DNA from: Sacculina carcini
Lineage: Eukaryota > Arthropoda > Thecostraca > Sacculinidae
Reading direction: 5' to 3'
Assembly: GCA_916048095.2 (NCBI GenBank)
Contig: OU696584.1
Coordinates: forward strand, 2,251,317-2,315,316
Length of the DNA: 64,000 bases
The notes beneath the pieces were generated by a model. That model worked only from the letters and a program-made list of their open reading frames with translations. It ran no database searches and was not told the DNA's origin. The position numbers and the translations under genes are program-made. This document shows, in pieces, positions 1-10,686 of the stretch (within the stretch, counting starts at the first letter, position 1; every line of letters starts with the position of its first letter).

Positions 1-170
1 AGATGCAAGCACAGCAACACACTACACTGAAAATTGAAGAAATAACAAGCATAATGAAACAGGCTGCTTCTGAGGTGTTCCATTGCGCAAAAACTAAATC
101 TACACACAAAACATAAACATACATCAATACATAAACTTACATACATAAACTTAAACATACATCCATTATC
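1..170. repeat. A/T-rich edge with ACATAAAC-like simple repeat
   Basis: No open frame of note. From about 100 to 165 the sequence cycles through variants of acataaac and acatacat, a simple repeat. It abuts the first readable part of LINE-A at about 171, so it is either the pre-insertion flank or decayed 5' LINE sequence. Confidence 0.5.
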
Positions 171-1468
171 AGCTCAACTTGGAGATTCCTCAATTCCATG
201 AATAATAAAGGCCGAAAATCAACATTTCCACTCAAATACCTTGGACAGTTATTCAGCAATGATCAAGAAAAAGCGGAATACTTTTCAAAGCACCTAACAG
301 CGTGATTAGGTGTCATTACCCCCCAAAATCATTCTTATAGAGATGAACTAACGGATCAATGCGCCTAAAGTGGAGTCAACCAGGATCTTGCACTTCCATT
401 CAATCACAATGAATTTTAGGCATAGCTCAAGGTACTCCCACGGAGATCAACCCCAGGACCAGATGGAATTATCTACCCATTCATCAGACAGCTCCCTGCG
501 GACTGCCAATATCAACTTTTAAATACCTTTAACCATAGTTGGCAATGTGGAATTTTCCCCGGCATTTGGAAATCTGCCTACATAGTCCCACTGCCTAAGG
601 AAGGAAAAGACCTTTCTTCTCCAGAATCATATCGTCCTATATCAATGTTATCTTGTATTGGGAAGATATTAGAGAGAATGGTTGCACACAGGCTTTCGTG
701 GTGGATTGAAACACGGCATATTCTAAAGGAACATCAAATGGGATTCCGACCCCAAAGGAATGCAATAGATGCCATACCCCATTTTAATGACAACATAATT
801 AGCACATATGAGTCCAAACAGGTCATGGTCAGTATTTATCTAGATATGCATGGTGCATTTGATCATATACCCAGAAAAGTCATGACATCTACATTGGCGA
901 AGTGCGGAGTAGTAGGGTCCCCTCTGAATTGGTTCCAATCGTTTTTGGAAGGACACTCCTTCCAGGTATCAGTAAATGGTCATTTTTCCCGACAGAAGAG
1001 AATCACACAAGGACTCCCACAAGGATCCCCGTTGAGCCCAGTTTTATTTAACATACTTATGGCGACGATGCCGAGCCCCCAACATTCTCAGATGATTATT
1101 TACGCGGATGACATGACGCTTTTCAGCCGAGCACCAACAATAGAGTATGCCATTACAAATGTGTCATTCGACCTAGAAGTGATAGGGAGTTGGCTAACCA
1201 ACATTGGTCTCACCATCAACATAGAAAAAAGTTGTTGGATGTATTTTACCAAACGAAGAATTACCAACATACTCCCCAGCATAGCAATATTCAACCAACC
1301 AATAGCATTCACAACACATCATCGTTTCCTAGGGATGAAATTGAACGGTCCAGCCTTGAATTGGCAACATCATATCGAGAAACTTCGCGTGGATGGAAAC
1401 AAGCGCTTGGCAATAATGAGAAGCTTAAGTGGCAGAAGCTGGGGTACTTCAGCACATGTTTTGAAAAT
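171..1468 (+). pseudogene. LINE-A, 5' part: I-like reverse transcriptase
   Basis: Non-LTR reverse transcriptase, 5'-truncated, all readable in one frame. From 171 it encodes the linker before the RT (a W-x-FLNSM-like stretch, then NDQEKAEYFSKHL). The RT core follows from 447 with STPGPDGI, the SYRPISML motif near 628, GLPQGSPLSP near 1012 and the catalytic YADDMT near 1102. The linker has in-frame stops at 303, 366, 417 and 423, so this copy is dead, although the core from 426 onward is open. The RSLSGRSWGT stretch near 1420-1445 and the 3' continuation at 6156 resemble the I/Nimb/R1 group by memory; the clade call is tentative. LINE-B cuts the frame after about 1468. Confidence 0.85.
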
Positions 1469-1550
1469 TTCTATTTCTGTGCGTGTTACTGAGTGGACGT
1501 GCCTTGTCCCGTCACATGAGCCTGTGATTTTCGAGCGTGAGTGAGCAGCT

Positions 1551-2390
1551 ATGTCAATCAGCGCAAGTGAACTACAGGAGTGCATGATGCACTGTCTGCA
1601 AAACGAGGAAGTACTTGGCAGGATACGAGACCTCATCGTAGTGCCGGCTGTGAAAGCGGCAGTTGAAGAGGCAGTTGCAGCCAAAGATGCCGAAATAACG
1701 AAGTTACGCGACGAATTGACCGAAACGAAACGGCGACTGAACGACCTTGATCAATACTCCCGACGACAAAATCTGTGTGTGTCGGGAATCAAGGAGGAAC
1801 CAGGTGAGAACTTGGACAAAATTGTTGAAGAAGTGGCTGATACTCTGGGTGTCCCAATATCTTCTCAGGATATTGAGGCTGCACACAGGTTAGGCCGAGC
1901 TGCCCCAGGAAAATCTAGACCTCTATTGATTCGCTTTGAAAGAGTAAAAAAACGAGCCGAGTTCTTCAATGCAAAAAAAACTCTTAAAAGACTGAATCCA
2001 AACGGTGGCAGAAGCTTAGATCCTCACAGAGTATATATAAATGAGCATCTGACGCCAGCCAACAGCCAGCTTTTGTACGAGATTCGCCAAATGAAAAAAG
2101 CGGGAAAACTTTACGCAGCCTGGTCAGATTTCGGAAATATCAAAATTCGAATATCCGAGAATGCGCGGGCAGTACGTGTCTCATCGCTGGATGACGTCAT
2201 GCGTCAGACCGGGCCGGCGGGATCAATGACCCGACCTCTGACTGAACAGAGAGACGACGGGTCAACCACCGATTGGCGCCCTGCCAGTAGCGACGGCCGG
2301 TCACTCTACACCAGAACAGCTGATCGCGGCAGGACATTCCGGCCAGTGACCCGGTCAACCAGTCGGGCAGACACCGGTATGTGTATGTGA
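1551..2390 (+). CDS. LINE-B ORF1: coiled-coil nucleic-acid-binding protein
   Basis: 279-residue protein starting at ATG 1551. Residues about 35-70 are a charged heptad-like coiled coil (KDAEITKLRDELTETKRRL). The block beginning DLDQYSRRQNLCVSGI and the segment with AAHRLG and PLLIRFERV are the hallmarks of the L1-ORF1-like (transposase 22-like) RNA-binding domain. The C-terminal 60 residues are rich in R, T, S and D and look disordered. In known relatives such proteins trimerise through the coiled coil and coat the LINE RNA. The frame is intact from start to stop. ORF2 follows after a roughly 540 bp spacer, so the two are translated separately. Confidence 0.85.
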   Translation: MSISASELQECMMHCLQNEEVLGRIRDLIVVPAVKAAVEEAVAAKDAEITKLRDELTETKRRLNDLDQYSRRQNLCVSGIKEEPGENLDKIVEEVADTLGVPISSQDIEAAHRLGRAAPGKSRPLLIRFERVKKRAEFFNAKKTLKRLNPNGGRSLDPHRVYINEHLTPANSQLLYEIRQMKKAGKLYAAWSDFGNIKIRISENARAVRVSSLDDVMRQTGPAGSMTRPLTEQRDDGSTTDWRPASSDGRSLYTRTADRGRTFRPVTRSTSRADTGMCM

Positions 2391-2460
2391 CTGTTTTTTT
2401 CTCAGCCGTATATATATTGTGAGTGAACGGGAGCTGGTTGTGTAATGTGTATGTATGTGT

Positions 2461-2670
2461 GTGTGTATGTGCGCTTCTGTTGGTGAGTACATGTGTGCGT
2501 TTGTTATGTATGAGCGAAGACCTGTGCGTTCATGTATTAGCGACTGTTTTCGTTCAATGCGCGCTTTTGTATGTGTATGTGTGTGTATGTGCGCTTCTGT
2601 GGGTGCATGTGTGCGTTTCTATGAGCGAAGACCTGTGCGTTTATGTATCAGCGATTGCTTTCGTTCAATG
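2461..2670 (+). repeat. Tandem duplication in the ORF1-ORF2 spacer of LINE-B
   Basis: Two adjacent units of about 100 and 90 bp offset by 120 bp (2461-2559 and 2581-2670). Both start gtgtgtatgtgcgcttctgt, carry atgagcgaagacctgtgcgt in the middle and end ttcgttcaatg. They differ by small indels and substitutions. The readable frames through them are TG-repeat artefacts. Confidence 0.8.
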
Positions 2671-2933
2671 TGTACCGCATTTCGGTGCAGGTTCATTTAC
2701 CACTGAAGTAGCATTGGACATGCAAACTCCCGAACTATGCATTACACCTTACCATTCACTTTGCTTAAACTTGCGCAGTCTCATGTATTCCGGAAAATAT
2801 CAACTTGAGCTGCTCACTTCACTCTCGATATTGTGGAACCTAACTGACGTCAACTACTGTGAATACCGAAAACAATGGCGCACCCCAGCCGCTAACCGAA
2901 TTTTTCGGAGATGATGTAGATGAATCTAATGAA

Positions 2934-5817
2934 ATGAGTATGTGTGATACGCTCAAAACTGAGTACGGAACTTATGACTTGGACAGTTTTAAACAAAAAT
3001 CTGCTTCTTTCAAAAGTAAGCTTTCTGTAATCCATATAAATGCTAGAAGCCTGAGAGCAAATTTTGACGATGTTCTGATGTTTCTAAATGACCTGGAAAC
3101 CGTTGTGGACATAATTGCTGTAACAGAGACATGGTTCGATGATAACACTCCACTAGAGTATTTCCAAATTTATGGTTATCAGTTATTTTCTTTGCACAGA
3201 ACAAATTGCAAGGGAGGTGGCGTAGCCTTGTACGCACGGGACGTCTACAATCCAGTCCTGGTACTGGAAAGCACACAGAAAGTTGAAAATCTCTACGAAT
3301 GTGTCACTATAAAATGTAAAGTAGAAAATATAAGCGTCGTGGTGTCATCAGTTTATAGGATGCCCTCATCCAGTATAGAAGACTTCAATGCCAACTTGTC
3401 GGACCTGTTTGAAAATTGTAACGCGAAAAATTGCTTCATACTAGGCGATTTTAACGTTAACACTTTGAACATAGAACAAACGCATACAATACACTTTCTG
3501 AACGCTATGTACAGTCTCGGTTTTCTACCGCTTATAAAAACGCCAACTAGGATAACCCAAAACTCTGCTACTTTAATCGACAACATTTTTTGTAATTCAG
3601 TGGATAAAACCTTGATTGCAGGCACGATCTGTTACGATTTAAGTGACCATACACCGATATTTGTGATTGCAAATCTTCAAAAAAACGAAATACAATCGCG
3701 AAAACGCGCTTATTTTCGGGAAATGAATCACGTACAACAGGAGAAGTTTTGCTATTTGTTGCGCAACTATGATTGGCAGTCCGTGAAGTGCGAGGATGCT
3801 AACTCCTCTTTCGATTGTTTTTTAGGAATTTTTTTAAAGTTAACTGATGAATGTTTCCCCATGAAAGAAGTAACATACAGCCGAACAAAAAACCAGCCTT
3901 GGCTCACTAAAGGTCTAAAAACCTCTTGTAAACGAAAACTGAGGCTATATAATCAGTGCATTCGGAACCCTGATATACAACCCGTTTACAAAAATTATAG
4001 AAACAGGCTAACCAGTTTATTGCATCTCGCTAAGCGTCGCTATTATGAAGAAAAGATGATAGAGTACAAACACAACATGAAGAAAACATGGGATACAATA
4101 AATGATGTCCTCAAAAAGAAGAACAGAGCTGAGCAGCCTGACACCTTTAAACATAACAACTGCTTAATAAAAGGTGAAAAAGACATAGCTGATGGTTTCA
4201 ACAATTTCTTCGTCAACATTGGGAGAGAATTAGAATCGAAAATACCTAATCATTCGAAACAATTACCGCAAAGTATCCACATAAATGAAAACACAATGTT
4301 TGTTCGACCAACTGATAGAAATGAAATTCGGAATATCATTAAATTGAGCGCCAGCAAAAACTCCTACGATTACTATGGCCTTAACATGAAAATTGTCAAA
4401 CTATCTTGTGATTTCATTTTAGAACCTTTAGAGTATATAATTAACCAATCTTTGAGCCAAGGGATATTTCCAGAAAAAATGAAAATTTCCAAAGTTGTTC
4501 CGATTTTTAAAAATGGCGACAAAACATTGTTCACAAATTATAGGCCGATATCACTACTATCACAGTTTTCAAAGATCTTAGACAAAGTCTTTGACAAACG
4601 ATTGAGCGACTTCTTGAAAAAATTTTCTATCATCGACCAATGTCAGTATGGATTCCAGTCAGGAAAGAGTGTAAATCATGCTCTTCTGGACGCACTAAAT
4701 TATATTACTGATGCCATCGACAAAAAGCTCATAACTGTAGGGGTGTTTGTTGATCTAAAAAAAAGCCTTCGATACGGTAAACCACACAATTCTTCTCAAA
4801 AAGCTCGAACAGTACGGAATTAGGGGACAAGGTCACAAATGGCTGACTAGCTACCTCGAATCTCGTAAACAAACTGTGTGTTTCAATAATTCAAAAACTT
4901 ACTCTGAAGTCATGGACATTGCTTGTGGTGTTCCTCAAGGATCGATTTTGGGACCTAAACTCTTCATCATATACATAAATGACCTTTTTCAAGTGCCAAT
5001 GAATTGCAAAAGAGTTCTGTTTGCAGATGACACCACATTATTTTTCTCAGGCTCAGACATGTGTGTACTCAGACGAACCATCACCGAAAATTTGAATACC
5101 TTGGTAACCTGGCTTAATGTTAATAAGCTTACTCTAAACGTTGAAAAAACGGTTTCAGTAGTTTTCAGCAAAACAAAAACTGATACGAAATTGCCGCTCG
5201 AAATAAACTCAGTGCAAATCAAACAACTGAATGAGGCAAAATTCCTGGGAGTGTATATAGATAGAGATCTAAGCTGGAAGCCTCAAATTAAAATGCAAAC
5301 CTCCAAATTAGCCAAACTTGCTTTTTTTATCAGGAAAATCAGGCAATCACTGAATGAACAAACATCTATAACTGTCTACAAAACACTGGTTCAACCTGTT
5401 CTAAATTACTGTGATGAGACATGGGGCTCTACGTACAAACATTCCATAAAATGTATCACAACTCTGCAAAAAAGAATTATAAGATCCATCGGTTGTCTGA
5501 AACACTCTGAGACTACTGAACCTTTACGGAAAAAGTACAGTCTATTATTATTTGATGAATTGGTGCAGCTCAACATTGGATGCCTTATGTACAAAATTCA
5601 CAAGGGGAACATTCCGAAAAATCTTAGCTTTCACTTCAAAATTAACCGCAGACACCCAGAGAAGTTCTTCATTACCTTTCCCAGAACTCGTTGTAGACAA
5701 TTCAATTTTTTCGTCAGAGGTCCCTCACTCTGGAATAATTTGGACATTACACTAAAAAACTGTCCTAGTATAAAAACGTTTAAGGTAAAGTTGAGAAAAA
5801 CTCTCATGTATAAATGA
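2934..5817 (+). pseudogene. LINE-B ORF2: endonuclease-reverse transcriptase, one frameshift
   Basis: AP-type endonuclease followed by reverse transcriptase. The frame is open from about 2859; the first in-frame ATG is 2934. Endonuclease marks in order: SVIHINARSLR, VTETWF, GGGVALYAR, GDFNVN and LSDHTPI (to about 3660). RT marks: NYRPISLL near 4539, QYGFQSGKS, GVPQGSILGP near 4927, FADDTTLFF near 5023, then KFLGVYIDRDLSW. An A8 run at 4757-4764 inside the DLKKAFD region shifts the frame by one base; downstream the protein continues in the other frame to the stop at 5815-5817. Otherwise the sequence is clean, so the copy is probably young. The run could also be an assembly or polymerase-slippage artefact. 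Confidence 0.9.
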
Positions 5818-6153
5818 CTCTCCACTGAAAGTCGGGTGCGCCTCCACACCTTCACATCGTCGCAATACAGGCACCAGCGGGACAGGGATGCGCCAATATG
5901 GAAATGTGCGTGTGTGTGTGTTTTGTGTACTGTTTATGTGCGTAAGTATACATGTGTAGGTGTACATTCATGTATGTGTGTGCGTGTGTGTGTGAGTGTG
6001 TTACTGTAAATGAGCATGTATGTGGAAGATCGTAGATCGGTCTCTTTGGACGAGCCGATAAGCCACTGTTGGCTTTGGCCACTTTATAATGATCTGTTTA
6101 AACTGAAATTGAATATGTCCAATACAATGAACAAAATGAACAAAATGAACAAA
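5818..6153 (+). other. LINE-B 3' UTR and microsatellite tail
   Basis: Non-coding. It contains a TG-rich stretch (5905-6005), then a conserved-looking end (aatgatctgtttaaactgaa near 6090) and the AAAATGAAC tail. Frames through the TG stretch are low-complexity artefacts. Confidence 0.75.
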
Positions 6154-6155
6154 AT

Positions 6156-6529
6156 ATTCTACAGATCTGCAATTCTTTCGAGACTGAGTTATGGAAGCTC
6201 ACAATATGGAAAAGCATCCGCCTCTTCGCTGAAAAAAACTACAAGTTCTGGTCAATAATGCAGCTAGAATAATCACTGGAGCCCTTCCTTCAACCCCCAT
6301 AAACATATTGCTAGCTGAAACCAGCTTACGTGATATATCAACATCTACGACACTTGAACACTTCAGAGTCACCGTGAAAGCACAAGCACGGATACGCATC
6401 AAATATACACCAGTCGTACACCCTCATCCTCTGTCCCGAGTGGCCAACATCCACATATCACAGAGTTCAAAGAAGACGACTTCTTCAACGACTACAACAT
6501 CGCTCCATCGAAACGGTGGACACAGTAAC

Positions 6530-6530
<1 letters not shown>
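6156..6530 (+). pseudogene. LINE-A, 3' part: C-terminal thumb/connection region
   Basis: Continues the protein broken at 1468: FYRSAILSRLSYGS reads on from the AHVLKI at the left junction. An A7 run at 6232-6238 moves the frame by one base; beyond it the next frame gives LQVLNNAARIITGALPSTP and LLAETSLRDI. These match the region that follows the RT in I/Nimb-like LINEs. No RNase H domain is seen downstream. The frame fades into a TA microsatellite at about 6531. Confidence 0.8.
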
Positions 6531-6561
<31 letters not shown>

Positions 6562-6769
6562 TGAATACACATCATTTAGTCAGGCATACATTCAAACATA
6601 CAGACGAAAAGACAACACAGACACACAATACAACAGATATACAAGGATATACACTCGACAACAAACTGACAAAGAACACAACACAACAGACACACAAAGA
6701 CAAACAGCAGAACTCAACACAACAGACACAAACACAAACAGCAGAACTCAATATAACATATGATGAGAG
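6531..6769. repeat. (TA)n microsatellite and A/C-rich minisatellite
   Basis: A TA run (6531-6555) is followed by AC-rich sequence built from variants of acacaacagacacaaa, with aacagcagaactcaa present twice near 6705 and 6740. It could be the decayed 3' UTR of LINE-A. No credible gene. Confidence 0.6.
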
Positions 6770-7783
6770 ATGCAAATGAGAGAAGGAATACGAGTAAGAA
6801 CAGGCTAAAGTAACAGGTTATAGTGATGCAAAAGGTGTGAGAGTGTGGGAGACTGGGTCAAAAGAGAGGTCAAAAAGGTGTTTGGAGACCTTAGAGCGGA
6901 AAGAATTGTAGGAAAGAGAAGAAGTAATGTGAGCTGGGATGGAGTTGTAAAGGCGAGGGGCGGAAAAGAAGAATGATTTGGAGGACCAAGGAGGTTCATT
7001 TACAGCACGAGGGCAGACAAGGGAAAGAGGAATTCCAAGTATGATATTAATTCTACGTACAGAGCAGGATAGATGTATACTAAGAGCAGTAGTACTATTA
7101 TAAGATGGGAAGAGAATATACTTAGTCTTATCAGGATTAAGTTTGACATGGCCAGTGAACGCTCAACTTTCTATACCAAATAGGACTGAGCCGACTGAAC
7201 AGTGAGAAATAGACGCAGACGAGAGAAGGATTTGAATGTCGTCAGCGAATATTTGGAAGGACAGCTCGTGACGACGAAGAACTTTCCCTATAGGGGTAAG
7301 ATAGATATTGAAGAGGAGAGCGCCTAATACAGAACCATGAGGCACACCACAAGTTAGTGGACAAGCCTACTATAAGAATCAGCGACAGACAAACACACAC
7401 ACACACGCACATGCACACAATCACACACTAACACGTACAGATACAATCACACACAATCACACTTACACACATATATATACACATTACATTATGCAACACA
7501 TACATACTCTTACAAACACACATACACACACGTACAGAGGTTGTCTTTATATACATATGCATACATGTATATAGATATTAACATGTAAATGTATGATATC
7601 AGCATTGGTGCGTGCAAACTTTTGGCGACTACTGTAGCTGCACTTTAGGATACGGTACGATACGGTAGGCATACGGTATTGATCATCAGGACAGTTTGAA
7701 AGTCAATCAATCAATCCATCAATGTACTACATAAAATTCAGCATATGCACGGCGGTTTTCATTCATGCGTCACAGGCTGGAAA
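6770..7783 (-). mobile_element. R1 copy 1: internally deleted L2-like LINE
   Basis: On the minus strand a short RT piece encodes PHGSVLGALLFNIYL and FADDIQILLS (about 7163-7345). It then jumps to KLNPDKTKYILFPS and to the C-terminal motif FSAPRLYNSIPAHI (about 6940-6970) and SKHLFDL, typical of L2/CR1 proteins. Most of the RT palm and thumb between these blocks is missing. The 5' side (7350-7783) is CA-rich non-coding DNA ending in cacaggctgga. Copy 2 (11691-12968) has the same internal structure, so the deleted form itself was copied. Copy 1 lacks most of the 3' UTR that copy 2 keeps. Confidence 0.75.
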
Positions 7784-7904
7784 TACACGTGTGCCTAGTG
7801 TAGTCACATTTAGTTGAAACCACTGCCACTAGATGTCGCTACTTGTCAATGTGCTGTCCACGTGTCCGATTGTGGACTGTGGAAGCCATATTGGTGTGCA
7901 ATGC

Positions 7905-8125
7905 ATTCAAACCCGCCCGTCATGTGGTGCAATACAAAAAACGAAATAAATACAAAGAAGCAAAAAGCCAAAACAAGCGGAAATTCCAAAAGTCTCAATT
8001 TGTATATTTTTATTTTCATTGTTGTTGAAATGTTTTCCTCAGCCCGCTGATCATACCGGTTTAAATCCGCTTGTCGTGTGGAATATTTAAAAAACCAAGC
8101 ACGAAACAAAAATAATCACAATTTA
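7905..8125 (+). repeat. CCCGCCCGT-motif repeat, copy 1
   Basis: Starts aaacccgcccgtcatgtgg, runs through A/T-rich DNA, and has a second motif at about 8060 (aaatccgcttgtcgtgtgg) followed by agcacgaaacaa. The same pair, spaced about 140-185 bp, recurs at 23910, 35993, 38366 and 38533-38672. Family unknown. Confidence 0.65.
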
Positions 8126-8290
8126 TTTCATCTGCATATTTCCTGGTAATGTTTCCGTTAATGCATTATATGCATATAGTTTCTATTTTCTATAATGTAT
8201 AGTTTCTTCTCTCTATAACGTACAGTTTCTATTTCTATAATGACGGAAAACGTATTAGAAAGGGCCACTTCCCCAAAATGCATTACACGA

Positions 8291-8606
8291 GACATGACTG
8301 ATATCTGGTACCATTTACTGATAGGTGGACAGGGACTGTCGGATTTCAGAATTCGCCTAATGAAATTCTCGTCCTCCGGGATTCGAACCACGGCTCACCG
8401 GCTTGTGAGGCGGGTGTGCTACCACTACACCACCGAGTCCAACAAAATGCTGATCTAGAAACAGTGCCTTTGGGCAGTGTTTTTGCAGGCGGTTGACCCC
8501 TGTGTGTTCAGCGATAAATGAATGTTTTTTTGCTATTAGTATATGCTCCGTTGTATTTGTGTGTATCTTTTGTTCTCCGTATTGTCGAACAGGTAAAGAA
8601 CAGGTT
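8291..8606 (-). repeat. 316 bp terminal direct repeat, left (copy 1)
   Basis: From gacatgactgatatctgg to caggtt. It contains the tRNA-Val-like segment at 8375-8440 and a T-rich stretch around 8525-8570. The partner at 9571-9886 has identical length. Confidence 0.85.
8375..8440 (-). repeat. tRNA-Val(CAC)-like sequence, copy 1
   Basis: Read on the minus strand: an A-box-like tggtgtagtggtagca, an anticodon-region cgcctcacaagc with CAC at the anticodon position, and a consensus B box ggttcgaatcc. The acceptor ends do not pair, so this is a tRNA-derived pol III promoter relic rather than a working tRNA. It sits inside a 316 bp repeat, as a SINE head might. Confidence 0.75.
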
Positions 8607-9570
8607 TTTGAACAGGCGCGGTTTTTCTTTGATGGTACCAGCTCCACATCAATTATCAATTCAAGTTCGTCGGCTAATTGTTTTACTATGTTTAATCTGC
8701 GACGAATCAACAGCTCTTTCTGTGCCTTGGTGCGCACACGCGTCCTACCGCTCAAAATGTCGCTAATCCATCGGCACACTGTGACAGAGTAGATTTGATC
8801 AAAAGGTTGGTCATATTCCAGCTCACCGCCATATTGATCCCGCGAATTGCAGCGTCCAATTCCGCCATATTTATGTGAGCTGTCTTGTCTGGTCTCAACC
8901 ACGAGGCGTCTTCAACAATATCTCCGTCGACTTCGAGCATAACTTCGAGTGCCAAAGAACTCGCGTCGGTCCATATTGTCGCCTTTTTTGAGTTGACACT
9001 CCAGTGGCCTCCCACAGGATCTACTTGCCGCACTTGTTTGTCGATGAAGGCTAACATATCGCGAATTTGGTTATCGTCGTCAATTCGGTCGTCCCAGCCT
9101 TTTGTAAGCTAATTGGCTCGCCGTTTAGCAAACGCTGTCAAAATTCTCAGCGAGCCACAGACCGGCATGTGGCCTACCAGCTTACCGCACCACGAAAATA
9201 CGTTTCGGCGCGTTAGATCTGCCGGTGGTGGGTCGATTTTGTTGTCTTGACTCCAAACCATATCTCCATTCTTTCCCGACACTCTCAGACCCAGCACACG
9301 AGCACCATCTCTCAGGTTGTCCGTTTTCTTGCTCACCAAACCATAGTTTCCTAGATGACCACGCACCTTTTCCGCGCTGACTACATTGAGGTCAACAAAA
9401 ATATCATCCAGATATGCGGAAGTCCCAGCGCTCGCACACTCGTCTTGCTTCAACACATAATCCAGTATTGTCTGCAGAACGGCGGGTGCCACACTCAGAA
9501 CGAAACTCATCCTCGTTAAGCAGTATCCCTTGCCGTCAAATATCACTGTCTGATATGGCCACAACTCCTT
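8607..9570 (-). pseudogene. Gypsy pol fragment: RT end and RNase H
   Basis: Minus-strand fossil. The RT end lies at about 9109-9570 and RNase H at about 8607-9057. The sequence is a close relative of Gypsy-2 pol (same YLDDIFVDLN and GYCLTRM blocks). It is broken and cannot be autonomous. Confidence 0.85.
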
Positions 9571-9886
9571 GACATGACTGATATCTGGTACCATTTACTG
9601 ATAGGTGGACAGGGACTGTCGGATTTCAGAATTCGCCTAATGAAATTCTCCTCAGCCGGGATTCGAACCACGGCTCACCTGCTTGTGAGGCGGGTGTGCT
9701 ACCACTACACCACCGAGTCCAACAAAATTCTGATCTAGAAACAAAGCTTTTGGGCAGTGTTTTTGCAGGCGGTTGACCCCTGTGTGTTCAGCGATAAATG
9801 AATGTTTTTTTGCTATTAGTATATGCTCCGTTGTATTTGTGTGTATCTTTTGTTTTCCGTATTGTCGAACAGGTAAAGAACAGGTT
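9571..9886 (-). repeat. 316 bp terminal direct repeat, right (copy 1), with tRNA-like segment
   Basis: Partner of 8291-8606, same length. The tRNA-Val-like segment lies at 9655-9720 on the minus strand with the same A- and B-box sequences. Confidence 0.85.
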
Positions 9887-9902
9887 AGCACACGATAACA
9901 TC

Positions 9903-10173
9903 CAGTGGCGCCGCCAGGATTTTTCCGATTGGGGGACTAAGGAAAAAGTTGAGGGGGCTTGGCGAATCATGAGAGCTACACTCGAACGCTGACTACATAA
10001 TATAATAATAAGGGACTGGGCACACTGATCCAGTCATCGAACTTGGATCAAAATTACAGGACTTTATTTAAAGAATTAAGAAATTTCATTGCCCATAATT
10101 GATGATTGTTGTTGATTGTTGGGGGGCTTGGCATATTTTTGGGTGGGTTCCAACCCCCTTGGCGCCGCCACTG
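9903..10173. mobile_element. hAT-like MITE, copy 1
   Basis: Ends cagtggcgccgcca on the left and tggcgccgccactg on the right, i.e. 14 bp inverted termini with small mismatches here and perfect in copy 2 (25882-26141). CAGTGGCG-type ends are common in hAT MITEs. No coding capacity. No clear 8 bp target duplication could be seen. Confidence 0.7.
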
Positions 10174-10686
10174 TTCTGCGGTGGCAGCGAGCTGCACGGA
10201 ACACACCTGTGTGTGTTCATAAGCTTCGACTTCTTCCCGTGTAGCAGCTGTCACTTGAGGCCCTTAACCTTTAACCTTTAAGGGTTTCTTAACCGGGGGT
10301 GATCGCGAGCCTATTTCCCAAGGAGTGTGAGCATTACTGCGATTATAGGGTAACAACTATTTTACCCATATTTTATTTTACTACAAAGCATTTGTATAAT
10401 CGTGTTAAACAGTGTTCGAAGATATAAATTTGAATTCATTCTCCTAATGAAGGGGCAATGTTGCAAAAAACGGATAATTCAGGGCGCGAACCCTGAAAAT
10501 GATTGAGAACTCCTGGTCTAGACCGAACTAATATATTTCGGACAATATATTTTCCTCTTGATTTTCCAATTGGTTTTCACATTGGATGTTTTTCCCGATT
10601 GAAACCGACTTATTATATCGTACACACACGTTTATTCACACACACACACGCTTTAAGGTTGCATTGAATTGTGTATGTGAACACAG
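10174..10686. other. U block tail, no gene
   Basis: Includes a small inverted motif (ccttaacctttaacctttaaggg near 10261) and a CA run at 10635-10650. Nothing coding. Present in copy 2 as well. Confidence 0.5.

Larger units (their letters stand above)
1469..6153 (+). mobile_element. LINE-B: near full-length CR1/Daphne-like LINE inserted in LINE-A
   Basis: A complete two-ORF LINE: short 5' UTR (1469-1550), ORF1, a spacer with a tandem duplication, ORF2 (endonuclease plus RT), a 3' UTR (5818-6120) and a tail of about three AAAATGAAC 9-mers (6126-6153). The flanks encode two halves of one LINE-A protein, so the insertion boundaries can be set to within a few bases. The flanking AAAAT at 1465-1469 and 6151-6155 may be a short target duplication, but it cannot be separated from the tail. 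A microsatellite tail instead of poly(A) is typical of the CR1/L2 branch. The clade name is inferred from remembered EN and RT motifs. Confidence 0.9.
8291..9889 (-). mobile_element. LTR-like mini-element with a Gypsy pol fragment, copy 1
   Basis: Fossil retroelement derivative. Two 316 bp direct repeats (8291-8606 and 9571-9886) enclose about 1 kb of minus-strand Gypsy pol closely matching Gypsy-2. The hexamer acacga lies immediately outside both ends (8285-8290 and 9890-9895), consistent with a target duplication from one insertion event. Parts: RT with a YLDD core, then RNase H (WTDASSLALEV and AELDAAIRGIN). Broken, roughly three breaks. The repeats are unlike the LTRs of Gypsy-2 and do not show canonical TG...CA ends, so it could instead be two SINE-like units flanking captured pol DNA. 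Confidence 0.7.
7784..10686. repeat. U block, copy 1 (2.9 kb composite duplication)
   Basis: Begins acacgtgtgcctagtgtagt at 7786 and ends tgtatgtgaacaca at about 10686. It matches 23786-26657 nearly base for base, with a few percent divergence and small indels. Contents in order: the CCCGCCCGT motif pair (7905-8125), the tRNA-bearing pol mini-element (8291-9889), a hAT-like MITE (9903-10173) and a 500 bp tail of unknown nature. The flanks differ between copies (R1 here, the LINE-C tail there), so the block moved or was duplicated as a unit. Confidence 0.85.

Noticed and set aside
8375-8440. A functional tRNA-Val gene
   Set aside because: The acceptor ends do not pair and the same segment recurs in four repeats; it is a tRNA-derived relic.
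9903-10173. 8 bp target duplication for the hAT-like MITE
   Set aside because: The flanks ataacatc and ttctgcgg do not match in either copy; the MITE call rests on its terminal inverted repeats only.
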